DNA from: Lachnospiraceae bacterium | GTDB lineage: Bacteria; Bacillota_A; Clostridia; Lachnospirales; Lachnospiraceae | NCBI GenBank assembly: GCA_017516285.1 | Contig: JAFXDD010000022.1 | Span: 62,001-126,000, forward strand | Direction of reading: 5' to 3' | Length of the DNA stretch: 64,000 nucleotides | Shown here: one piece after another, positions 52,923 to 62,610 of the stretch | How the letters are laid out: the number at the start of each line of letters is the position of its first letter | How positions within the stretch are numbered: position 1 is the first letter of the stretch | Notes under the pieces: model-generated | What the model saw: the letters and a program-made list of their open reading frames with translations, nothing else | Told to the model about the DNA's origin: nothing | The model's database searches: none | Position numbers and translations under genes: made by a program

Positions 52923-54224
52923 ATGAAAGTCACTTTTTGTTATGTAATTACATATATAATAGAAGCTCTCATTTTATGGCAATACTGCTCTCGCTTATTT
53001 TATCCTAAACACTCAAAACACATAAAAGCCTTACTCTTAGCCGGTTTATACAGTCTTTTATTCTTTATTGTACTATTACAGCTTGCCTGGCTCAATATTG
53101 TGGCTTTTCTAATTGTCAATTTTATCTATATATGGGTCATATATCAGGTAAAATATAGTACTGCCCTATTTCATGCTGCCATCACAACCACTATTATGGG
53201 TATGAGTGAGCTCATTGTATTTAGCATTAGGACATATTTTACCTCTAACTTTTTTGCAGAATATGATTACCTCAAAAATTTAATTATTTTAGGTATTTTC
53301 AGTAAAACGCTGTACTTTATTATTCTACAAACCATTGTACGCCTTTTTAACACAAAGCATAAGTCATATTCAAAAACTTCTTTTCTTTTGACTGGTGTGC
53401 CTATCATTACTGTTTTTATTATGATGACTTTATTTGCTACAACCTTACTATCAGAACTAACTTTACTGTTGGACTGGATGATTTCAGTCAGTGCAATTCT
53501 GCTCTTGTCCACCAATATGTTCATATTTGGCATTTATGACTACACCCAACGCAAGGAGGCCGAATTAGCTGCCTTACGCCTGCAGCTGCAGAAAGAGTAT
53601 GATGCTGCGGAATTTCGTAAAGCCATTCTGCAGGAAAGTGAAAGCAAGAGTATCCTGATTCATGACATCAAGAAGCATCTGATGACTTTGGCTGACTTAA
53701 GTGCACAAAGTGAATCGCAGAGGGTTACCTCATATATCAGCACCCTGCTCAATTCCTCCAGTCTGCGTACCTCTGTGCGCGTCAGCGATAATGACATGCT
53801 GAACGTCATTTTGTGCCGTTATATCAATACCTGCTACGACAAGCATATCTCCATGCAAACCGACATCCGCAGCAAGTGCCTGAATTTTATGTCTGACGAG
53901 GATATGACTGCCCTTTTTTGCAACCTTTTGGACAATGCCATGGAGGCTGCCTACCGGATACCGGAGGGATACATAGAGGTTACTGCCAGCCGAAGGGAGC
54001 GTACTCCTTATACGTTAATTACCGTCATCAACTCCTGCCGCCAAAATCCCATTGACGAGCAGGGCAACCTGATGATTTTCAAGCCCAACAAAGAACTCCA
54101 CGGCTTTGGCATGAAAAGCGTCGCCCGCATTGTCCGCAAATACCTGGGCGAAATGCATTATTACTATGATGATGAAACTTCCACCTTCCATGTGATTATG
54201 CTTGTGCAGGATATGCGAATTTAA
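52923..54224 (+). CDS. AgrC-like GHKL sensor histidine kinase
   Basis: 433 residues. Six hydrophobic segments cover residues 1-205. A linker coiled coil (KEAELAALRLQLQKEYD) leads to the H-box SILIHDIKKHL (His247), N-box NLLDNAMEAA (about 334-343) and G-box HGFGMKSV (393-400). The membrane part should recognise the cyclic peptide made by AgrD and AgrB. It follows the response regulator by four bases, so the pair is one operon. Full-length for the family. Confidence 0.93.
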   Translation: MKVTFCYVITYIIEALILWQYCSRLFYPKHSKHIKALLLAGLYSLLFFIVLLQLAWLNIVAFLIVNFIYIWVIYQVKYSTALFHAAITTTIMGMSELIVFSIRTYFTSNFFAEYDYLKNLIILGIFSKTLYFIILQTIVRLFNTKHKSYSKTSFLLTGVPIITVFIMMTLFATTLLSELTLLLDWMISVSAILLLSTNMFIFGIYDYTQRKEAELAALRLQLQKEYDAAEFRKAILQESESKSILIHDIKKHLMTLADLSAQSESQRVTSYISTLLNSSSLRTSVRVSDNDMLNVILCRYINTCYDKHISMQTDIRSKCLNFMSDEDMTALFCNLLDNAMEAAYRIPEGYIEVTASRRERTPYTLITVINSCRQNPIDEQGNLMIFKPNKELHGFGMKSVARIVRKYLGEMHYYYDDETSTFHVIMLVQDMRI

Positions 54225-54260
54225 CAGCACCATAAATCAAAAAGATTTTAAACTTTCCAG

Positions 54261-54289
54261 TTGCCATACATTCAAAAACGTGCTACAAT
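54261..54289 (+). promoter_or_regulatory. Promoter of the intact Rpn-like gene
   Basis: TTGCCA, 17-base spacer, TACAAT, in the 220-base gap after the kinase gene; a long leader of about 150 bases follows. Confidence 0.6.
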
Positions 54290-54444
54290 ACTTACAAAGC
54301 ATTAAATTTCTACTATTCAAAAGATAAAATTTTCAGAACATCTATTTTTCATTTCAGAAATCTCAATGCTTTTGTTTCCCTAATTAACAAAGCAGCGAGG
54401 TTTTAGAAATGGCCTCCTGCGTATTTTTCACAAGGAGGTAGTGT

Positions 54445-55323
54445 ATGCACACTGAAACACCAAATGTACCGGATTTACAGGTTAAATTCGACTACAAATC
54501 CAGAATATTTATCATGCTTTTCAGCAACAAAGAGAGACTTCTAAAGCTGTACAATGCCATGAGCCGTAAGAATTATACCGACCCGGAGCTTCTTACCATC
54601 AACACGCTGGAGAACGCGATTTACATGTCCATGCAGAATGACTTGTCCTTTCTCATCGACCTGCGGCTCTCCCTGTACGAGCACCAAAGCACCTATAATC
54701 CCAACATGCCCTTGCGGTTCTTGCTGTATCTTTCAGACCTGTATTCAAGGCTGACCAAGAACATGAACCTTTATGGAAGCAAGAAGTTGGAAATACCACC
54801 GCCAAGATTCGTAGTCTTTTACAATGGCAGAGAGAAACGCCCCGATTATGAGGAATTCAGGCTCTCGGATTTGTACACCATACACGATGAGACAGTTTCA
54901 CTGGAGCTGATTGTCGAAGTTTTTAACATCAACAAAGGGCACAATACCGAGCTGGTGGAGACCTGCCGGGATTTACAGGACTACGTGGAATATACCCACC
55001 GCGTTCGTACATACGCTGAGGAATTACCTATTGAAGAAGCAGTAGAAAAGGCAATTAATGAGTGCATTCAGGAAGGCATTTTAAAGGACTTTCTGGAAAC
55101 CAACAGAGCGGAGGCGATGAAAGTGAGTATTTATGAATATAACGAACAAGAGCATATGCGCATGGAACGTGAAGACGCCTTCGAGGATGGACGTAAAGCC
55201 GGTCTTAATCAGTTGTTTGAATTGATGAATAAAATGACTGCTGATGGTCTCGGTCATCAGACCCACAGACTGGCCAGTGAACCGGACTTTTATCAGGAGA
55301 TGGCGCGGAAATATCTTAAGTAG
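54445..55323 (+). CDS. Rpn-like PD-(D/E)XK nuclease, intact
   Basis: 292 residues from ATG 54445 after AAGGAGGT. The nuclease core is FKSR-like at the start (YKSRIFIMLFSNKERLLKLYNAMS), then DLSFLIDLRLSLYEHQST, with the Asp and Glu-x-Gln of the PD-(D/E)XK fold near residues 73-82, and PPPRFVVFYNGREKRPD. A helical C-terminus of about 90 residues ends EMARKYLK. The family covers recombination-promoting and putative transposase nucleases (Rpn, PDDEXK_2). No target-site or terminal repeats were seen around it. A distant relative lies at 45205-46070. Confidence 0.8.
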   Translation: MHTETPNVPDLQVKFDYKSRIFIMLFSNKERLLKLYNAMSRKNYTDPELLTINTLENAIYMSMQNDLSFLIDLRLSLYEHQSTYNPNMPLRFLLYLSDLYSRLTKNMNLYGSKKLEIPPPRFVVFYNGREKRPDYEEFRLSDLYTIHDETVSLELIVEVFNINKGHNTELVETCRDLQDYVEYTHRVRTYAEELPIEEAVEKAINECIQEGILKDFLETNRAEAMKVSIYEYNEQEHMRMEREDAFEDGRKAGLNQLFELMNKMTADGLGHQTHRLASEPDFYQEMARKYLK

Positions 55324-55369
55324 ACTGCATATATGCAACTAACAATTTCCACCAAATATTATAACAAGG

Positions 55370-55397
55370 AAAGGCTTGGAGCGCACTCCAAGCCTTT
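55370..55397. terminator. Bidirectional terminator between convergent genes
   Basis: A perfect 12-base stem, AAAGGCTTGGAG with CTCCAAGCCTTT, loop CGCA. Confidence 0.85.
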
Positions 55398-55450
55398 CGT
55401 ATCTTTCCTCCTGGTATATCCTTTTATCTCCTTCTTTCCCCTTTTGTATT

Positions 55451-57964
55451 TTAATTCACCGCCCTCCGATAATAGGTAAACACCTGATTCTGCGTCTCTG
55501 CAAGCATTTCGCTTGCATCGCTTCTGGACATGTATCCAAGCTTTTTATTTACAGGGTCCATGACTACTATATTAAACTGATTAAAGCCGGTAATAAGGAT
55601 AGCCTCTCCGGTGTCGTAAAGCACCATAATCGGGATGTCCTGGTTGGTGTAGTACAGCATGCTGCTTAGGTCGGCACCGGTAATATCCATGAGGACATAA
55701 TCCTCCTGTGCTGGGCTCAAAATCTCCTGACAGGTCTTGCCTAAAGCCAGCTCCGCTGCCGTATCCTTTGGATTACCGATTTGTCTGAGCATAATATCCA
55801 GGCATATATTTTTGGAGCTTCTTTCCTGGGTTGCCGCCTCCATTACGATGGCCATAATCTGGTTCTTGGTAACTGTGGCAGCCTTTTTCCAGATAACTGC
55901 ACCATCTGCATCCAGGGCGTAGCCTTCCAAAGCAGCGGCCTGCACCATAGCCTCTCCCACATCCGTTACATACTGTGCTACACTCCAAGGGGTACATACA
56001 GCACAATAACTCTTATTATTTTCTATTACGATATCGATATCACGGCTCCCCTCCTGAAAGACTTCCTTTGCCCTTACAAATTCCAGGCTTCCGGTATCGA
56101 TTTTATTCTTAAGAGATACCTGCCTAATGGTTTGGAAGGTACTGGTTAAGGCAGTTTGAATGCCATTATACGTTTTTTTCTCGCCTTTGCTGGCTACAAT
56201 TTGTTCCTGCACGGCATTAGTCACCCTGCCATCCTGCACCTGCACTCTTTCCAACAAAATCTGATTGTCCACGATTTCACAGCCGGTTACCAGCATGCCT
56301 TCTGCCGTATATTGTTTCAGCACCTCACCCTGGGCATTTTGAATACGAATTTCTCTCATATATCGTGAATAAGAGCCATCACTTTGCAGTATGCCATCCT
56401 CCTCATAGAAAACGCCATATACAAAGTCATTTCCAATAAACCCTTGAGGAATGATGCTTCCACCGTTACCTGCAGTAATTTCCCTGGCGGCTCCCGTATC
56501 CAGATGCCAGAAATATAGTTTACCTTCTCTACCTACCACCACGCTGCTGTGATCTCCTGACACAAAAAGTGTCTGTTCCTTCTCAAAAGGTATTTCTACC
56601 CGGGCTGCACTTGTCTCTATATCGTAGGAAACAATATTTCCGTCCACGCAAAAATAAAACTTATTTAATCGGCTGAAGAAAGACATTTCCTCTATTTCCT
56701 GCATCACGTATGCAGCACTACGGGTACTTTCATAAAAACCAATCTCTTCTACCAGCTTAGACTGTCCATGATAAGCGTACAGGGCAACACCTGTCTTTCC
56801 TTCATAATTGCCGCGATTCATATAACCATATACCATGAAATAAATAGAACCGGACTCGCTGACCTCAAGGACCTTTATATCATGTGCCTGAAAAGCACTT
56901 CTCTCATCACTGCCTATACCATCAAAAAAACCATATACAAAATTCATCTGGTTTTCAATATCATCATAGTAATAGAGACTGCTGTTCACCACAAAAGCAG
57001 CCATATTACCATCTTCACTTTCCGTCACAGGAATATCCTTGCTTTGTATGGATAGATTTATTTTGTCATTTTGGTATACATCACTTTCATATTGGAAAAC
57101 ACTGTCGGCGGTTCTCTCATAATCCAAGAGATAAAGTTTTTCTCCAAAGCTTGACACCAGAAAATTTTCTGTAACAAAATAGTACTGCTCCGTTTCATCC
57201 ACGGTGCTTTTTACGTAATACTTCAAAGTAAATGCACCAAAATTGTCCTGTAGATAAGTAATGTATATATCCGGCTCGCCGGCGCGCTCCACAGGCAAAT
57301 CCCCCCACACAACCTGCTTTGCAGAGGAATGAATATTTATAAAGCCCAGACTGGAATTATTGCCGGTACTGTCCGGCTCCATGAAAGGCGCTATTTCGGT
57401 AACCTTACTTTTGTCAAAGCTCTTTTCATGAAAATCCAGTACAAAATCCAGTTGGTTGTCTATATCATACTCATTACCATAAACAAATCTGGTATAATAG
57501 CAAACATTTTCGTGATTGTCCGTATTTAATATAATACAGAAAATGTATTCCTCACCAACTACGATTAAATCCTTCAGCTTCACAGAAAAATCCAGAATGC
57601 CCGGTGTTTTTTCCGTGAGGCTGACCTGACCTGCTTCAATCAGACGACTGCCGTCGTTATTGCGCACCTCATATGACACATCTGTCACATTTGTACCAAA
57701 GGTTTCCACACGTGCCTGCAGTTCTCTGTCTATATCCACCGGACACACATATTCTGCCACATCACTGACATCCATATTTCCCACATTTCCATGCAAGGTA
57801 TTATAGCTCTCACCCCCAAGCACCATGGACACCAAAGGTAATGTAGGCGCAGAAAGCTCTATGGTCATGTCCTGATTGTCCTGATTGATAAACTTGTATG
57901 AGCCCACCACACCGGCCAAAAAGACCAGCACGAAAACTCCCCACATAACAAGCTTTTTATTCAT
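55451..57964 (-). CDS. Large membrane-anchored protein with a C39-like C-terminal domain
   Basis: 837 residues from ATG 57964, overlapping the methyltransferase stop by eight bases. One N-terminal membrane segment (residues 5-25) without a lipobox. Residues about 60-190 resemble a beta-sandwich. Residues about 200-640 hold beta-propeller-like stretches (GSIYFMVYGYMN; EGKLYFWHLDTG). The last 150 residues resemble a papain-fold C39-like domain: ICLDIMLRQIG, then ILITGFNQFNIVVMDPVNKKLGYM. The His expected before VTGY in C39 proteins is replaced (GEAILITGF), so peptidase activity is doubtful. It may be a surface binding or scaffolding protein. I do not recognise the whole architecture. Confidence 0.65.
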   Translation of the reverse strand: MNKKLVMWGVFVLVFLAGVVGSYKFINQDNQDMTIELSAPTLPLVSMVLGGESYNTLHGNVGNMDVSDVAEYVCPVDIDRELQARVETFGTNVTDVSYEVRNNDGSRLIEAGQVSLTEKTPGILDFSVKLKDLIVVGEEYIFCIILNTDNHENVCYYTRFVYGNEYDIDNQLDFVLDFHEKSFDKSKVTEIAPFMEPDSTGNNSSLGFINIHSSAKQVVWGDLPVERAGEPDIYITYLQDNFGAFTLKYYVKSTVDETEQYYFVTENFLVSSFGEKLYLLDYERTADSVFQYESDVYQNDKINLSIQSKDIPVTESEDGNMAAFVVNSSLYYYDDIENQMNFVYGFFDGIGSDERSAFQAHDIKVLEVSESGSIYFMVYGYMNRGNYEGKTGVALYAYHGQSKLVEEIGFYESTRSAAYVMQEIEEMSFFSRLNKFYFCVDGNIVSYDIETSAARVEIPFEKEQTLFVSGDHSSVVVGREGKLYFWHLDTGAAREITAGNGGSIIPQGFIGNDFVYGVFYEEDGILQSDGSYSRYMREIRIQNAQGEVLKQYTAEGMLVTGCEIVDNQILLERVQVQDGRVTNAVQEQIVASKGEKKTYNGIQTALTSTFQTIRQVSLKNKIDTGSLEFVRAKEVFQEGSRDIDIVIENNKSYCAVCTPWSVAQYVTDVGEAMVQAAALEGYALDADGAVIWKKAATVTKNQIMAIVMEAATQERSSKNICLDIMLRQIGNPKDTAAELALGKTCQEILSPAQEDYVLMDITGADLSSMLYYTNQDIPIMVLYDTGEAILITGFNQFNIVVMDPVNKKLGYMSRSDASEMLAETQNQVFTYYRRAVN

Positions 57965-59174
57965 TTACTTCTGCCTCCGTCTGAAAAATTTGCTGTAGTG
58001 TAGTATGTACACCCATCTCCTTGGTAAATGCTTCCAACGCGTCCAGACCCATACTATCGCCTTTTGGACGCATACCGTTTCTCTTTGTCGCCCTAATCAA
58101 TATATTCTTTGGTGTATGCTCCATATCAATAAACTCCAGCACCTGCGTATCATACCCCAGGCTTTCCAGCATATTGGCACGAATAGCATCGGTTAAAAGC
58201 GCAGACATCCGCTCCTTTAACAAGCCATACCTTAATACCGGCTTTAAGAAATCGCTCTGTATCTGTGCGTTCACCTCATGCTGGCAGCAAGGCACCGTCA
58301 AAATTACACTTGCCCCCCACTTTACAGCCTTTTCGATGGCATAATCCGTGGCTGTGTCACAAGCATGAAGGGTCACTACCATATCCACGCTGTCCGCTCC
58401 GGTAAACTGCGCAATATCACCCATTTCAAAATGAATCCCGCTAAAACCATACCTCTTTGCTAACTCATTGCAGTGTGCAATGACGTCTGCCTTTAAATCC
58501 AGCCCGATAACCTCAATAGGAAGCCTTAACATATCATGTAAATAATAATACATAGCAAAGGTCAAATAAGACTTGCCGCAGCCAACATCAATAATACGTA
58601 TGGTGCCCTCCTTTGGAAGCTTTGGCACAATGTCTCTGATAAATTCCAAATACTTATTAATCTGACGGAATTTATCATATCTGGCCTTTACTACCTTACC
58701 CTCCAAATTCATGATACCCAAATCAATCAGGAAAGGAATCTTGTCCCCTTCCTCCAGAATATACTGCTTCTGACGATTATGACTGTAATCTGCCTTAGCC
58801 GCCGTTGCCTTCTTCTTCGTTTTTATCGTCACCTTCCCCTTCTTGCTGACCAAAATCGTGCACTCTGCCGTCTCTGTTTGAATAAGCCCCTGTTTAAAAT
58901 CCTGCTCCATATACTTGCAGATACGCTCCACAGCTTCTACAATGCTTAAATTGCTGTGCAAAACCTTAGTCCCCACATATAAGGTCTCCTGTATCCAAAG
59001 CTCGTCCTTCAAGCGCACCGGACGCAGCTTCACTTTGGAAGCCTTATCCGGATTTTTTGCGTTACTTAAAATTGCCTGTATTAACGTTTCATTTATTAAC
59101 TCTGATATTGTATTTTTGATATTGTCCATATATTTGTATTCACTTTCTGCAATTATCATGCCAAACTCTTTCAT
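57957..59174 (-). CDS. SAM-dependent methyltransferase, METTL25/RRNAD1-like
   Basis: 405 residues from ATG 59174; a later ATG (MIIAES) is an alternative as neither has a strong RBS. An N-terminal domain of about 190 residues precedes a class I methyltransferase fold: SAM-binding IIDVGCGKSYLTFA near residue 200, then IGLDLKADVI, VVTLHACDTATD and VPCCQHE. The HACDTATD plus PCCQHE pair is the mark of the Methyltransf_32 group. The substrate, perhaps RNA or protein, is not known. Its end overlaps the following large gene by eight bases, so the two are co-transcribed, for which I see no functional logic. Confidence 0.85.
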   Translation of the reverse strand: MKEFGMIIAESEYKYMDNIKNTISELINETLIQAILSNAKNPDKASKVKLRPVRLKDELWIQETLYVGTKVLHSNLSIVEAVERICKYMEQDFKQGLIQTETAECTILVSKKGKVTIKTKKKATAAKADYSHNRQKQYILEEGDKIPFLIDLGIMNLEGKVVKARYDKFRQINKYLEFIRDIVPKLPKEGTIRIIDVGCGKSYLTFAMYYYLHDMLRLPIEVIGLDLKADVIAHCNELAKRYGFSGIHFEMGDIAQFTGADSVDMVVTLHACDTATDYAIEKAVKWGASVILTVPCCQHEVNAQIQSDFLKPVLRYGLLKERMSALLTDAIRANMLESLGYDTQVLEFIDMEHTPKNILIRATKRNGMRPKGDSMGLDALEAFTKEMGVHTTLQQIFQTEAEVNE

Positions 59175-59217
59175 GTATATATTTTAACCTTATTATGGAA
59201 AAATCACAACAGGAAAA

Positions 59218-59733
59218 TTACATTTCCTCTTCAGGCTGCTGCATGGTTATCTGAGGACCCTGCATTTCATTCCATGGCTGCTGCATCCCTCTTTGTGGCG
59301 GCTGTATACTGCCATAAGGCATCTGCCAGCTATCTCTATCTACAAACATCATATTTCTGCGACGGCCGCTTTGTCTGCCGTGTCTGCGGTTAAATATTTC
59401 ATCAAACAACAGCACCTGTACCATATCGCTAATCCACTCCCACTTTTCAGGAGTAATTTCTTCACCATTCTGCTCAGCCTCGTTTTTTAAAATCGTGACA
59501 ATGCTCTCTGCCAGACGGTACAACTGCCATCTGTCAGGATACTCATCATAAATAATGCTCTCCTCATAATCCATTCTGTCTAATATCTCAGAAACGCGTC
59601 CCAGCAGTCTTTTTGCTTCCATCGGATACATTTCTCTCAAATATTCTATATCCCTTGCAGCCCTGTTCTCCTGATTATAAGGATATCTTACAGGGTATGT
59701 CATATAAAAGGGTAAATATACCGGTTTTTCCAT
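59218..59733 (-). CDS. Conserved-looking hypothetical protein with a Met/Gln/Pro-rich tail
   Basis: 171 residues from ATG 59733. Residues about 25-115 are helical (ARDIEYLREMYPMEAKRLLG; RLAESIVTILKNEAE). A basic patch NRRHGRQSGRRRNM follows. The tail of about 45 residues is rich in Met, Gln and Pro (PPQRGMQQPWNEMQ). No signal peptide or known domain. The composition recalls some small spore-coat-like proteins, but that is a guess. It stands between the atp terminator and the methyltransferase. Confidence 0.6.
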   Translation of the reverse strand: MEKPVYLPFYMTYPVRYPYNQENRAARDIEYLREMYPMEAKRLLGRVSEILDRMDYEESIIYDEYPDRWQLYRLAESIVTILKNEAEQNGEEITPEKWEWISDMVQVLLFDEIFNRRHGRQSGRRRNMMFVDRDSWQMPYGSIQPPQRGMQQPWNEMQGPQITMQQPEEEM

Positions 59734-59816
59734 GTCAAAATGCCTTTTTTTATTATAGTATGCAAAATATGCGGTATAAGTTCATATCTGAATTTATCTG
59801 CACCTACTTAAAAATC

Positions 59817-59849
59817 AAGGAGCTGACCCTTCATTGGTATCAGCTCCTT
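59817..59849 (-). terminator. atp operon terminator
   Basis: AAGGAGCTGA pairs with TCAGCTCCTT around a 13-base loop; GATTTTTAAG follows on the minus strand, 13 bases after the atpC stop. Confidence 0.85.
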
Positions 59850-59861
59850 ATCATTTCATCA

Positions 59862-60257
59862 TTATTTAATTAACGTAATTCGCGCCATGGCACGCATGAG
59901 CGCTGTTTCCGCCCGGGCAATGTCTGTATCAGAGGTGCGGTGGGCAATACGCTCCTTGGCTCTTTCCATAGCCGCCTCTGCCCTGTGCAGGTCGATTTCC
60001 TCCGGCCATTCAATAACCTCAGCCAGAATGGTCACCTTATCCGGCAGGATTTCCACAAAGCCGGAATGCAGTGCCGCTTCTTTTTCCTCGCCATCCATAC
60101 GAATGGTCAGGATACCCGGCTTAATGATGCAGGTAAGCGGGATATGGTTTGCATATACACCGATTTCACCCTCGGTAGTATTAAACTCTACCATATAAGC
60201 GTCTCCATCAAAAAAGATACGCTCCGGAGTAATAATTTGTAATCTGAAATTATCCAT
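59862..60257 (-). CDS. atpC: F-type ATP synthase epsilon subunit
   Basis: 131 residues, the usual length. The N-terminal beta-sandwich contains ITPERIFFDGDAYMVEFNTTEGEIGVYANHIPLT. The C-terminal helical pair includes AEAAMERAKERI and ARAETALMRAMARI. It belongs to the central stalk of the F1 part and regulates ATP hydrolysis. Last gene of the operon, 11 bases after atpD. Confidence 0.95.
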   Translation of the reverse strand: MDNFRLQIITPERIFFDGDAYMVEFNTTEGEIGVYANHIPLTCIIKPGILTIRMDGEEKEAALHSGFVEILPDKVTILAEVIEWPEEIDLHRAEAAMERAKERIAHRTSDTDIARAETALMRAMARITLIK

Positions 60258-60268
60258 AGTATCACCCC

Positions 60269-61672
<1,404 letters not shown>

Positions 61673-61707
61673 CTATAATCCACCGGAGGGGATAAGTCAG
61701 CTACATG

Positions 61708-62571
61708 CTAACTTATGGCCTCTGCGCCGGCGATAATTTCTGTTAATTCCTGTGTAATAGCACCCTGACGGGCTCTATTGTACAAGAGTGACAGGCTGTC
61801 AATCATTTCCTCTGCATTGCTGGTTGCAGAATCCATGGCCTGCATTCTTGCGCCATTTTCACTTGCTACGCTCTCTACCAGGCCTCCGTAAATAAGGCTC
61901 GTTACATACTGCGGAATAATCAGGCTAAGGGCCTCTTCATCCTTAGGCTCAAAATTCATCAGTGCGACATTTCCCGAACTATCCCCGGCATCCTTGCCCG
62001 TACCTGCCTCAGCAGGCAAAAGCTTGATAAGCTTTGGTTCATGGCTGACCGTATTCTTGAAGGAAGTGTATGCCAGATAAATCTCACCGATTTCACCTGC
62101 CTTGTAAGCCTCCAATACTGTCCGTGAAATACCCATGGCATCTGCATAAGAAGGCTCCTCTGCCAAATCATCATACACTGCCTTAATGGTATAACCATAT
62201 CTGTACAGTGCATCACGCCCCTTGGTACCGATTGCATAAATATCCAAGTCCTCCTTGACAAAATCGCCCTTAGTAATCAGCTTAATAATGTTGGAGTTGT
62301 ACCCTCCGGCCAAGCCTCTGTTACCGGTAATCATGATAATAGCCTTACGCGGACTGTCAGAACCGGTAATATAAGGATGATTAATCCCACCTGCCCTGGA
62401 CAACATAGAGCTGACGGTCTGATACATACAATCAAAATATGCCTTGGAACGCTCTGCACGCAACTTCGCACGCTGCAGTTTAACAGTAGAAACAAGCTTC
62501 ATGGCTTTGGTAATTTGCTGTGTACTTTGAATACTGCTTTTACGTCTCTTAATATCACGCATAGAAGCCAT
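61708..62571 (-). CDS. atpG: F-type ATP synthase gamma subunit
   Basis: 287 residues. It starts MASMRDIKRRKSSIQSTQQITKAMKLV, the coiled-coil N-terminal helix, and ends with the partner helix MDSATSNAEEMIDSLSLLYNRARQ. A GNRGLAGGYN segment (usually DRGLCGGxN) is in the middle. The gamma subunit is the rotor shaft of F1. The gap to atpD is 47 bases. Confidence 0.96.
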   Translation of the reverse strand: MASMRDIKRRKSSIQSTQQITKAMKLVSTVKLQRAKLRAERSKAYFDCMYQTVSSMLSRAGGINHPYITGSDSPRKAIIMITGNRGLAGGYNSNIIKLITKGDFVKEDLDIYAIGTKGRDALYRYGYTIKAVYDDLAEEPSYADAMGISRTVLEAYKAGEIGEIYLAYTSFKNTVSHEPKLIKLLPAEAGTGKDAGDSSGNVALMNFEPKDEEALSLIIPQYVTSLIYGGLVESVASENGARMQAMDSATSNAEEMIDSLSLLYNRARQGAITQELTEIIAGAEAIS

Positions 62572-62610
62572 AATACACGTACCGCCTTTCTAAAAACTAA
62601 AATCTACTGT

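Noticed and set aside
45205..55323. A composite transposon bounded by the two Rpn-like genes
   Set aside because: The genes are only distantly alike, face opposite ways, and no terminal repeats or target duplications were found.
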